A stretch of DNA of 38,401 nt from a virus. Below the pieces are notes generated by a model that was given only the letters and a program-made list of their open reading frames with translations, was not told the origin of the DNA and ran no database searches. Position numbers and translations under genes: made by a program. The DNA is taken from positions 1 through 38,401 of the IMG/VR virus record IMGVR_UViG_3300042988_000313, one strand, 5' to 3'. This document shows positions 25,399-32,738 of the stretch, piece after piece (position 1 is the stretch's first letter; every line of letters starts with the position of its first letter).

Positions 25399-26103
25399 CT
25401 CATCAACTATAAGCACCGTGAAATCTTTCAGGAACTCTTTTTGTTTATAGATAGACTGCCAAGTAGAAACTATAAATGGTTCATCAGTATCTTTTTGGTA
25501 TCCACAATATTTACCTATCAAGTCCTCCGGTATGCCAAACGAAGTCATATTCTCAACAAACTGCTCAACCAAGTCTAATTTTGGAACAAGAATGAGTATT
25601 TTATTGTTTTTATTCTTTTGATACAAATAATTAATAGTTAATGTTATTGTTAGAGATTTTCCAGATGATGTAACATGCTCACATATACCTCTTTCAAAGT
25701 ATAGGGACTTTAACGCTCCCCTATACTGATGTGTATATGGAACAACACCGGAGTCCAAAGTCTCTTCCGTTATCTTGAAGAAGTCCTCTTTAAGCGCGGC
25801 AGTATCTTTATTGGTTAAAGAATTAAACTTAGGATCAATAACCAATTCATATAAATCATCATTTCTCACATATTTAAGGAGACGATGGTAAATTCCAGTA
25901 TAAAAAGTACCATTATAATTTAAAAATCTTATCTTACCATCCCACCTTCCAGACTTATACGCTGGCATGAAAAAGTAATTTTCCACCGGTACTGCGAATC
26001 TTTTAACAGCAGCATCCATTAATTTTGGATCATCACATATCATCTGACCGTATATGTTATCTATCCAAACAAAAGTTATTTTTGGTTTATCTTGATTTTC
26101 CAC
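25108..26103 (-). CDS. uvsW: UvsW helicase N-terminal half fused to N-intein
   Basis: 331 residues. Residues 1-235 are the UvsW N-terminal domain and first helicase lobe: FAVPVENYFFMPAYKSGRWDGK, motif I HVTSSGKS, motif Ia ILVPKLDLVEQF, the VSTWQSIYKQ stretch (T4 VGTWQTVVKQ), and motif II VLIVDE at the end. The N-intein starts at C236. Joined to the C-half after splicing the protein would be about 491 residues (T4 503). Translation starts with GTG 26103, no SD, 7 nt after an extended -10 (TGATATAAT). It lies directly after uvsY, as in the T4 uvsW-uvsY region. Confidence 0.93.
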   Translation of the reverse strand: MENQDKPKITFVWIDNIYGQMICDDPKLMDAAVKRFAVPVENYFFMPAYKSGRWDGKIRFLNYNGTFYTGIYHRLLKYVRNDDLYELVIDPKFNSLTNKDTAALKEDFFKITEETLDSGVVPYTHQYRGALKSLYFERGICEHVTSSGKSLTITLTINYLYQKNKNNKILILVPKLDLVEQFVENMTSFGIPEDLIGKYCGYQKDTDEPFIVSTWQSIYKQKEFLKDFTVLIVDECLHPETLITLSDGSYKPIKDINIGDMVKTVNEKTKQIENKPVVKVHHNISKGNQMYCLSMENGKKIRITGNHKVMTTNRGWVRVDELTTDDEIRET

Positions 26104-26110
26104 ACATATA

Positions 26111-26119
26111 ATTATATCA
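26111..26119 (-). promoter_or_regulatory. Extended -10 promoter for the uvsW N-half, candidate leaderless
   Basis: Minus strand TGATATAAT, with TATAAT at 26116-26111, overlapping the uvsY stop region. Seven nt separate it from GTG 26103. No good -35. Confidence 0.4.
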
Positions 26120-26590
26120 GTTTATTCTTGTAAATTCTGATTTTCTTATATCTGAAATTGTTTTTAGGTCAAATCTTTTAGATTTTAGCATATCTAAAAC
26201 CGATTGTATATATTCCACAAACTCCAATTGATTCTGGACATGTGCTTTTGCCTTTGCAATTTTGGAATCTCTTATAATAAACCCATCAATCTCATTCGTT
26301 GTTCTATACATAAGTGGATTTTGTTTGGCAACATCTATCATTTCGGCGTAAAGTCTCTCATACTTTGCCTTCATTTTGTTATAAGTATGTTTTTCTCTTG
26401 CATATATATCATTTATACGCATGTATGCTGAGTGACACTTTATAAGTTGTATATCAAGACCATCTTCATCATTATATGCTAAAGATGGTATATTTTCACT
26501 TCTAAACTTTTCAAATTTTTCCGAGAATAATTTATCAACATCGTCTATTACTTCATTTATACTTTTATCAACTGGTAATGATTCTGACAT
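26117..26590 (-). CDS. uvsY: UvsY recombination mediator
   Basis: Loads UvsX on gp32-coated ssDNA. 157 residues against 137 in T4. The helix-rich middle and the C-terminal signature FVEYIQSVLDMLKSKRFDLKTISDIRKSEF match T4 LLDFCSGALDAIKSRGFAIKHIQDMRAFE in pattern. ATG follows AGGGGATAAA. It is adjacent to uvsW, as in the T4 cluster. Confidence 0.82.
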   Translation of the reverse strand: MSESLPVDKSINEVIDDVDKLFSEKFEKFRSENIPSLAYNDEDGLDIQLIKCHSAYMRINDIYAREKHTYNKMKAKYERLYAEMIDVAKQNPLMYRTTNEIDGFIIRDSKIAKAKAHVQNQLEFVEYIQSVLDMLKSKRFDLKTISDIRKSEFTRIN

Positions 26591-26638
26591 TTTATCCCCT
26601 TATACGTTTGACTATTTAGATGGAATGTGTTATACTTT

Positions 26639-26646
26639 TATAAATA
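26639..26646 (+). promoter_or_regulatory. T4-type late promoter
   Basis: Exact TATAAATA on the plus strand, predicted +1 near 26652, ahead of the gene at 26673. It opens the long rightward late gene block. Confidence 0.75.
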
Positions 26647-26672
26647 GTTTAGCAGGAAGGTGAATTTATTCA

Positions 26673-27026
26673 ATGCCAAATGATATAGACGACCATATTA
26701 TTAAAATAGAAAAAGAAAAGATGAATCCTCTTACGGATGCGTCTATATCCGAGATATTTTCAATATTACGATATCAGGATAGTGACATGTCTGTTTTGTT
26801 GGATATTATACTAAGACTTATAATGGATATAGACGACCAAAACAAAAAAACCCTAATAATGACAAAAATATTGAAATTTTATGGCATAAACAATAATGAT
26901 ATTTTAACTTCCAGACAAAGATTTGTTATAGAAGATGGTAATCTTGTAAAAATTCCATTTTTAAAGAATAAACAAAAGGAAATGTTACAGGTAATTATAG
27001 ATCAATTGGATATAAAGGTTTTATAA
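26673..27026 (+). CDS. Small unknown late protein (117 aa)
   Basis: Not recognised. An acidic, helix-rich protein: SISEIFSILRYQDSDM, LLDIILRLIMDIDDQNKK, TKILKFYGINNNDI, ending in a helix (EMLQVIIDQLDIKVL). No Cys, signal peptide or clear membrane segment. AGGAAGG lies 12 nt before the ATG, a long spacing. The next gene starts one base after its stop, so they are co-translated. Late promoter upstream points to assembly or virion role. Confidence 0.75.
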   Translation: MPNDIDDHIIKIEKEKMNPLTDASISEIFSILRYQDSDMSVLLDIILRLIMDIDDQNKKTLIMTKILKFYGINNNDILTSRQRFVIEDGNLVKIPFLKNKQKEMLQVIIDQLDIKVL

Positions 27027-27027
27027 T

Positions 27028-27948
27028 ATGTCAAAAAATTCTTTTAAATCTTTTTTCCTTGAGCGGGTTATTAGTGAAACCGCCGAACCTCCGTTGAATA
27101 GTCCGGTGGTTAGCGATGAAACCGTTGTTGTTGATAAATGGGACGTTATACTATTTTCAGGGGAATATAATCCAATAACCAAAGATGAATATTCAAGAAT
27201 ATGTCAATTTATTGACAAATTCGTTGGGCGGGAGAAACACCAATTCGGTGATAATATCGACATTGGATTGGTTACTGATTATGATGACGGTTATGAAAAT
27301 GACATATCCAACAAAATGACATATGACCTGACTATAGAAGAGCGGAACTTCATATCTACTAAATTCTTTGGTCTTAAGTTATTTCCGGTAAATTTTGAGA
27401 AAATGTTGCATTTGATTCGTGACACTGAAACAAAATCTTCCAATCCAGAATTTATGAGTGAAGTTAATGATATGATAGTTAACTTCAAAGAGAATTTTCA
27501 TGGTTCCAATATACTAATAGTTTTGCGTAGGGAAGATGCCAAAGATATAGATAAATTAGAAGTCATATCAAAGGTTGCCAGAGGTGGACTTAATATTGGG
27601 TTTATCATATGGGACCATGATATGGAATCGGAATCAAAATTATTCGGTAGGAGTATACCTATAAACGGTAGCATAATTAAGGCAATAACTCTTCTTGATG
27701 TTGAGCGTCCAAATCCAGAAGAGATAAAAGCGTTTGCTCATAAGTATAAAGTCCAACAGTGGATAAATGAGATAAAAAAGATACATTTTAAGGTTAATAA
27801 TGACAGATATATTATTGCTTTTAGATGTGTTTTTCCAGAATTAAATATCTCTCAAGGTGCCGATGATTCTGAAGTTGAATCCAATGCGAGGGTCGCTATG
27901 GAAATGTTAAAAACTATGTATTTGAAGAATTTTATAGATACTAAATAA
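27028..27948 (+). CDS. Late protein with degenerate nucleotidyltransferase-like fold and prohead-type N-terminus
   Basis: 306 residues. The N-terminus SFKSFFLERVISE ends in I-S-E (15-17), a T4 prohead-protease type site, and resembles capsid-targeting sequences. Residues 39-61 (DVILFSGEYNPITKDEYSRI) follow the cytidylyltransferase first strand and HIGH-like motif pattern (F-x-G-R-F-NPPTxGH), but the GH is replaced by DE, so catalysis is doubtful. Later SIPINGSIIKAI recalls the ISGT..R region. Related-looking nucleotidyltransferase proteins with similar leaders occur in T4-like marine phages. Fold assignment is tentative. Confidence 0.72.
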   Translation: MSKNSFKSFFLERVISETAEPPLNSPVVSDETVVVDKWDVILFSGEYNPITKDEYSRICQFIDKFVGREKHQFGDNIDIGLVTDYDDGYENDISNKMTYDLTIEERNFISTKFFGLKLFPVNFEKMLHLIRDTETKSSNPEFMSEVNDMIVNFKENFHGSNILIVLRREDAKDIDKLEVISKVARGGLNIGFIIWDHDMESESKLFGRSIPINGSIIKAITLLDVERPNPEEIKAFAHKYKVQQWINEIKKIHFKVNNDRYIIAFRCVFPELNISQGADDSEVESNARVAMEMLKTMYLKNFIDTK

Positions 27949-27954
27949 TCTTAT

Positions 27955-27962
27955 TATAAATA
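27955..27962 (+). promoter_or_regulatory. T4-type late promoter
   Basis: Exact TATAAATA, predicted +1 near 27968, followed by AGGAG and the ATG at 27988. Confidence 0.75.
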
Positions 27963-27987
27963 AATATAAAGTTTTAGGAGAATAGAT

Positions 27988-30390
27988 ATGTCAAAATGCC
28001 CATTTTGTGGAACACATCAGGTTAGCAAGACCTTTAATTTTAATGAGTATACTTGCAACCTTTGCGAGTGTGACTATAAACATGTATCAGATGGAATAAA
28101 GATATTCCAGGAAGGTTCATGGGCAAAATTTTGCAACAGTATAACAGAGTCAGTCTCCGCTAAGAGCGGCGCAACTGTTGTTGATTTGGTATCAAAGGTG
28201 ATGCGTGGATATTCTAAGCGTGGACCTGATGAGATTGATCTAGTCATAGAGTCCCTTACCTCCATAGCATCCACATTAAACTCCGAAATGAAGGTTGGTT
28301 TACGTGGAAAGCAGGATTTCTTAACTATAGTTGAGCAAATTAATACCGCCGTAACCGCTGCACACGCTCTACATCGTCGCCAGGAAGACCTGGGTATTAA
28401 AATACGCATGAATGAAGGGATTCTTGACTGGTTTAAAGGCGAAGACGATGTTGTTGAAGAACCAGAATCTACATTGGGTGGTCCGAGTGGTCCATATGAA
28501 GACAATGAAGAGAAAATGAGAGCAAATATAAATGCCGCAAAATCTAATCAAGTTGATTCGATTGAAGAAGGTTCGATGTCTGACCTTGATATAATAGCAC
28601 AGGAAGCAGTCGATAGTCTTGGTGATTCGGCTGGCGATGACGGTGAAGTTATATCATACATACAAAACAATCATCCAGATGAGGTGGAGCATATTAATCT
28701 TATACTCCAATCGGTTCATGAAAAAGTTGGAAATGTATCCGATGGTGCGCAACTTGAGAATGAACAAAATCATGATGAAAATGGCGAACGGGTTTTGGAC
28801 GAGTTGGTTCCGGTGTATAGATTGGACCCTGAATCCAGTGATACTCATCCAGATTTAGAAATTGAACCAAGTGATGAGGAAACTGAAGATCACATTGAAG
28901 TTGGTATTGAAGAAGATGAAGATCCATTTGCCGTTGAGGGTGACTCTGATGGTAATACCGATGGTAATACTGATGGTGGGGTTGAAGATGATGGAGTTAA
29001 TGGTGAAGTTGATGACACCGATAATATGGATGTATCAATGGATGATACTGGTGACCAAACCGACGATTCAATGGACATCAACAACGATGATGTTATAGCA
29101 GATGTTCAAGATGCTGCTGAAACTGTTCAAGATAAATTTAGTCGCCTTGAGACGAAGATAGATGATCTTTTAACAGCAGTCAACACATTAACAGGTGAGG
29201 ACAGTGGCGAAGATGTCTCGTCTGAAATGGACAGCGGTGAAATGGATATCAACCCCGAGGAAACGGATGTTGATGTGAATGCCGAAGAAACTGAGAATGT
29301 CGAAGATAGTGGTGAAGAAACTCCTGGGGACAATTCAACCGATGAAAATCCGTTTGCAGAATCCACCCTTGGTGAGTCTAAGAACCGTAAGATAGGGGTT
29401 AACACAAGTCGTGGTAAGGGTTCTGTTTCATCATATCAGCGCAAGCAATCTGCCGCAAATGCAGTTGCTAAGACCGAAAAAGATGGCGAAGATAGAACCG
29501 ATATGAATGCTGAAGTAGAGGAAGAGGAAATTCCATTCACCGAACAACCAAAGGGACAAATGAAAAAAGACACTGATAGTGATGCTCCGGGTGCCACTAA
29601 AAAACCAACCGGAAAGGTTTCATATCGTGAGGGATTTAATGGGTTTAGAATTGGTGATGAAATTCTAATAGAAGGTTCCACTGATACTTGGAACATAATT
29701 GGAATTGAAAATAATGTATTTACTCTATCCCGTGGTAAAACAACAACAACTGTTGATATATTTAAAGAAAGCGTGAGACACGTTGACTCAAGACTTGAAT
29801 GGCAAACAACTGAAGAGTTAATGCGTGAGTCCAAAAAGCGTTGGGCAAGCGTATCTTCAAACTATGTTACCGATTCCGAAAAGAAAATAACCGGAGTTAT
29901 TGGTCTTGGCGGTGGAAATCGCATAGGTGGAAATAAATTCGGTTCATCTGAGTTATCAGAAGTAACAAAAATACCAGTTGTAGAATCAAACGGTAGTGAT
30001 CGCAAGGATATATACAAGTATATCAAGGACAACGCCCTTCATCGCTGCGACCGTCAAGTTGCGGTGCAGAGAGCATGTGAGCGTTTTACAAATCCCGTTG
30101 AGGAAATAAACAACATAGTAGATGATGCTGTTCTCTCCGAAGACGCTTCCCAGGTAGAATCTATAGATTCTCAATATGGTTACACCTCCGCACCAATTGG
30201 GGAGCATGCTCTCCGTCAGGCATTCCAGCGTGGTTGGAAGTCGGTTAATGAGTCGGAATCTAAGCAACAGAAGACTGCTCCTAAGAAGGTTGTTACTGAG
30301 AGTCGTGGAGTCGGATACTATCGGACCGCTGAAGATAAACTTATTGATGGTATTGGTAGAACTGCTGCCGACAGGTTGATGGGAAAGTAA
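27988..30390 (+). CDS. Large acidic late protein with N-terminal zinc ribbon
   Basis: 800 residues, unrecognised. Residues 4-26 form a zinc ribbon (C4-x2-C7, C23-x2-C26). A helical domain (about 30-145) leads into a very acidic, Asp/Glu/Gly-rich low-complexity middle (about 150-540) with short repeats such as DGNTDGNTDGG. Residues about 545-600 look like a KOW/SH3-type barrel (GFRIGDEILIEGSTDTWNIIG). The tail is basic and ends IDGIGRTAADRLMGK. ATG follows AGGAG. The late promoter suggests a virion or assembly role; an acidic scaffold or internal protein is possible but unproven. Confidence 0.8.
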   Translation: MSKCPFCGTHQVSKTFNFNEYTCNLCECDYKHVSDGIKIFQEGSWAKFCNSITESVSAKSGATVVDLVSKVMRGYSKRGPDEIDLVIESLTSIASTLNSEMKVGLRGKQDFLTIVEQINTAVTAAHALHRRQEDLGIKIRMNEGILDWFKGEDDVVEEPESTLGGPSGPYEDNEEKMRANINAAKSNQVDSIEEGSMSDLDIIAQEAVDSLGDSAGDDGEVISYIQNNHPDEVEHINLILQSVHEKVGNVSDGAQLENEQNHDENGERVLDELVPVYRLDPESSDTHPDLEIEPSDEETEDHIEVGIEEDEDPFAVEGDSDGNTDGNTDGGVEDDGVNGEVDDTDNMDVSMDDTGDQTDDSMDINNDDVIADVQDAAETVQDKFSRLETKIDDLLTAVNTLTGEDSGEDVSSEMDSGEMDINPEETDVDVNAEETENVEDSGEETPGDNSTDENPFAESTLGESKNRKIGVNTSRGKGSVSSYQRKQSAANAVAKTEKDGEDRTDMNAEVEEEEIPFTEQPKGQMKKDTDSDAPGATKKPTGKVSYREGFNGFRIGDEILIEGSTDTWNIIGIENNVFTLSRGKTTTTVDIFKESVRHVDSRLEWQTTEELMRESKKRWASVSSNYVTDSEKKITGVIGLGGGNRIGGNKFGSSELSEVTKIPVVESNGSDRKDIYKYIKDNALHRCDRQVAVQRACERFTNPVEEINNIVDDAVLSEDASQVESIDSQYGYTSAPIGEHALRQAFQRGWKSVNESESKQQKTAPKKVVTESRGVGYYRTAEDKLIDGIGRTAADRLMGK

Positions 30391-30403
30391 TCCATCAACC
30401 TGT
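30371..30403 (+). other. 12-bp inverted repeat over the stop codon of the 800-aa gene
   Basis: ACAGGTTGATGG (30371-30382) pairs perfectly with CCATCAACCTGT (30392-30403), loop of 9 nt containing the TAA stop. No U-tract follows, so it is not a standard terminator; it may protect or process the mRNA 3' end. Confidence 0.6.
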
Positions 30404-30409
30404 TATAAT
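30401..30409 (+). promoter_or_regulatory. Extended -10 promoter before the 30419 gene
   Basis: TGTTATAAT with no good -35. Nine nt separate it from ATG 30419, which has no clear SD, so the leader would be 2-3 nt. Confidence 0.35.
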
Positions 30410-30418
30410 GGTTGGTGT

Positions 30419-30925
30419 ATGAATAAAGCAGAAAATAAAATAATAGAAGAAGTCCAACGCAATCCAGAAGCGTATTCATTAATAGAATCTCGCGCTCTGG
30501 ATTACGCTGTTGTTTACGCTATAGCAAATCGCTTTGTTTTACCATTTAAGAAATGGAAAGCGTACACACTTGGTATTATAGACGATAAGGGAAATGTTAT
30601 TCGTCCTCTGAAAACCGATGAGGATAGAAAATCTTTCACTCCGTTGGATAATATATGTGTTAGGATTAAAAGACTTATACCACAACACTTATGGTATCTT
30701 TTGACATTCACACAGATATTCAAGGGATTCGTAACTTATTCAACATACAAGAATTATTATGAGTCTGCCAGGAATGAAAAAGATTTACTCAAGATAGAAG
30801 AGAAGCGTCTTGCTATTATTCGTGCTAAACAGCAACTTGATGAGATAGTCAAGAATAATCCAAAGTTCACAGAAGAGGAATTCTGGAGTCATGTTGCATC
30901 AGCAGAGGATATTGATAATGAGTAA
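30419..30925 (+). CDS. Conserved-looking T4-type late protein of unknown function
   Basis: 168 residues. Contains FVLPFKKWKAYTLGIIDDKGNVIRP and then RKSFTPLDNICVRIKRLIP, a pattern I associate with an uncharacterised protein of T4-like marine phages (the AYxLGIID-KGN and FTxxDxxxxxxKxL segments). The C-terminal third is a charged helix (LLKIEEKRLAIIRAKQQLD). No membrane segment. The 3' end overlaps the next gene by 8 nt. No SD; see the -10 element just upstream. Confidence 0.75.
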   Translation: MNKAENKIIEEVQRNPEAYSLIESRALDYAVVYAIANRFVLPFKKWKAYTLGIIDDKGNVIRPLKTDEDRKSFTPLDNICVRIKRLIPQHLWYLLTFTQIFKGFVTYSTYKNYYESARNEKDLLKIEEKRLAIIRAKQQLDEIVKNNPKFTEEEFWSHVASAEDIDNE

Positions 30926-31517
30926 AGAAAATCTTTTCGCTAATTTAAATATAGATGAGAAACCAGAAGATACTATTGATGTTGGTAATCCAGACAAGAA
31001 GAAGCGTGTGAATGGAAACCGAAAGGGGAAGTCTTACGAGAGGTCACTGGTCCATGACTTAGAAAAACGATTTAATGCTGTTTTTAGAAGGGTTCCGACT
31101 TCAGGCGCTATGATGGGTGGGATGAACTTTCATAAGAATAAAGATTTACGGCAGGACGCTAAGGAAATACTTTCAGGTGACATTATCTGTCCAGAATTAT
31201 TCCCATTCAGCATTGAAGCGAAGAACTATTTCGATACGCCAAAGTTACATAATCTTTTATCGGATGGAGATACCGCGCTTGATAAATGGATAGAGCAGGC
31301 AAAACTGGAATCTAAAAATGCTCAAAAAGACTGGTTGATAATATTCAAAGTAACCGAATATCGTGGAAAGCAATTCTGTGTCATAGACAAGAAGCGATTC
31401 ATAGAAGTGTCAGGTGGTATCGGTGGGGAATCGTTTATAGTGTATAAAGATTCCCTCATATATGACTATGAATACTTTTGGGATAAGGTGTATCCATTTT
31501 TTTCTAAGACACAATAA
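30918..31517 (+). CDS. PD-(D/E)XK nuclease, Hjc/resolvase-like
   Basis: 199 residues from ATG 30918, chosen because AGAGGA lies 8 nt upstream; an earlier in-frame ATG (30891) lies inside the previous gene. The pattern is that of archaeal Hjc-type or RecB-like resolvases: GKSYERSLVHDLEKRF (E41), FRRVPTSGAM, GDIICPE (D88), FSIEAKNY (E100, K102). A role in resolving branched DNA before packaging, as T4 gp49 does with an unrelated fold, is inference. It sits among late genes. Confidence 0.7.
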   Translation: MSKENLFANLNIDEKPEDTIDVGNPDKKKRVNGNRKGKSYERSLVHDLEKRFNAVFRRVPTSGAMMGGMNFHKNKDLRQDAKEILSGDIICPELFPFSIEAKNYFDTPKLHNLLSDGDTALDKWIEQAKLESKNAQKDWLIIFKVTEYRGKQFCVIDKKRFIEVSGGIGGESFIVYKDSLIYDYEYFWDKVYPFFSKTQ

Positions 31518-31525
31518 ATACCTCT

Positions 31526-31533
31526 TATAAATA
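31526..31533 (+). promoter_or_regulatory. T4-type late promoter
   Basis: Exact TATAAATA, predicted +1 near 31539, then CAGGAG and ATG 31558. Confidence 0.75.
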
Positions 31534-31557
31534 CTAATATAAAACAGGAGTTTCAAC

Positions 31558-32013
31558 ATGTCAGTACCTACCAATAAAGAATTAATGGAACGTTTTGCTA
31601 AAATTCAAGCAGCAGACACCAAGATTATAAAAGAAAGTCCAGAAGACAATGAGGGTTTCCAATCTGGAAAATCCGCAGGGGTTCTTTCAAAAGATGATCA
31701 CTCAAAACCAGTCACCCGTAAGACAGATTCAGGTGTCAAAGATGCTCCAAAGGAGTATGATGCCAAGGATAAGAAGATGGACACTGATGGTGGAAACAAG
31801 CGTGAATCTGGCGCTGATAAAGCACCTAATAAATTTGAAGGATCTGATAAACCCGCTGGTGAAACAGACGATAAGCGCAAGGGTGACAAGAAGTTCCCCG
31901 CCGCAGAGGGTGCCGATAAAGAGTTTTCAAAGTTCCGCGACCGTATCCGTGCTAAGATGGGATTGTCACTTGATGACAAACTCAACAAGGGTAATGACGG
32001 GAAGTTACACTAA
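31558..32013 (+). CDS. Lys/Asp-rich late protein, paralogue of the 32739 product
   Basis: 151 residues, hydrophilic and probably unstructured in the middle. The N-terminus (ERFAKIQAADTKIIKE|S) holds I-K-E at 24-26, a T4 prohead-protease type site. It shares with the 32739 product GFQSGK, HSKPV, loose GVxxAxKE repeats and the C-terminal FRDRIRAKMGLSLDDKLNKGN. A 29-bp stretch of that end is identical in DNA. Late promoter and SD (CAGGAG) upstream. Likely an internal head or virion protein; no family recognised. Confidence 0.8.
   Translation: MSVPTNKELMERFAKIQAADTKIIKESPEDNEGFQSGKSAGVLSKDDHSKPVTRKTDSGVKDAPKEYDAKDKKMDTDGGNKRESGADKAPNKFEGSDKPAGETDDKRKGDKKFPAAEGADKEFSKFRDRIRAKMGLSLDDKLNKGNDGKLH
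31960..31988 (+). repeat. 29-bp exact repeat, copy 1
   Basis: Identical to 33210-33238. Encodes GLSLDDKLNK at the conserved end of the first paralogue. Confidence 0.9.
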
Positions 32014-32015
32014 TT

Positions 32016-32711
32016 ATGAAATCCATCGTTGAAAAGTTCTTTTCTGGAAGGGGTCTAAATCTTGGCGAGAGTATCGTCAATGAACTTGTAGATATTGATG
32101 ATCCTTCAAATAAAGCAAAAATTTCCAACGGTGGTATAACAACAGTTGGTCATGTTGATGATAAGGGTATTGGTATTTCCAACTCCGTTGCTAACTTAGA
32201 AAAAGAGTTGGTATCCGCTGGATTTGAAATGAAGAAGAATCTCGTCGGTGATAAGACATTTACAAATCACAAGACAGGTGACATGGTAAAGTTGAGTGGT
32301 ACCAAAGCAGAGATAAAGACATCAACTTCAAAGTATAATGTTGATTTATCGAAGTTCAATACCAAGCAGATAATGAGCGTATTGACTAACAAGTTTCCCG
32401 AGAACGCCTCCAAGATAAAGGAAGCGTCTCCTTTGGTGGGACCTAAACTTAGAAAGTATGCATTTGGCGTCACCGAAGTCACTATAGATCCGTCTAAGCG
32501 CACTATGACCGTATCACATAACGGCAATATGGGTGCATCGGATGCTGAAATTGTGAGCAATGTTCAGTCTTTGATACAAAAGTTGAAGTCTGGTAGCAAT
32601 GCTGATGGTTCATATATCGAATCTATATTCCGAAAAATGAATCCGGTGAAAGTAGATGGAAGTCCAGATTACAGTTATACGGAAGTATACAAACTTCCAA
32701 AGTCAATATAA
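32016..32711 (+). CDS. Unknown late protein with prohead-type N-terminus
   Basis: 231 residues. N-terminus MKSIVEKFFSGRGLNLGE|S ends in L-G-E (16-18) and resembles that of the 33756 product. The middle (TFTNHKTGDMVKLSGTKAEI) looks beta-rich, followed by DLSKFNTKQIMSVLTNKFP and a helix-rich end. It starts 2 nt after the previous stop, with GGGAAG as a weak SD. Its stop codon overlaps the next late promoter. Function unknown; packaging into the prohead is inferred. Confidence 0.75.
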   Translation: MKSIVEKFFSGRGLNLGESIVNELVDIDDPSNKAKISNGGITTVGHVDDKGIGISNSVANLEKELVSAGFEMKKNLVGDKTFTNHKTGDMVKLSGTKAEIKTSTSKYNVDLSKFNTKQIMSVLTNKFPENASKIKEASPLVGPKLRKYAFGVTEVTIDPSKRTMTVSHNGNMGASDAEIVSNVQSLIQKLKSGSNADGSYIESIFRKMNPVKVDGSPDYSYTEVYKLPKSI

Positions 32712-32714
32712 ATA
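32707..32714 (+). promoter_or_regulatory. T4-type late promoter
   Basis: Exact TATAAATA overlapping the stop codon of the previous gene, predicted +1 near 32720, then AAGGAG and ATG 32739. Confidence 0.75.
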
Positions 32715-32738
32715 GATTTACACACAAGGAGTAATAAG

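Noticed and set aside
23208-26103. Reading uvsW as a frameshifted or decaying pseudogene
   Set aside because: Both breaks coincide with intein splice junctions, the intein blocks are intact, and exteins join exactly at DE|CH.
26635-26657. MotA-box-like TGCT element upstream of uvsY on the minus strand
   Set aside because: TGCTAAA departs from TGCTTTA and the -10 (TATAAC) is weak; one instance is not enough to claim middle promoters.
28074-29834. Long minus-strand ORFs opposite the acidic 800-aa gene
   Set aside because: They mirror the Asp/Glu codon repeats of the real gene and are Ser-rich low-complexity shadows without SDs.
30891-30917. Longer start for the Hjc-like nuclease at ATG 30891
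   Set aside because: It adds residues encoded within the preceding gene, without an SD; ATG 30918 has AGAGGA at good spacing.
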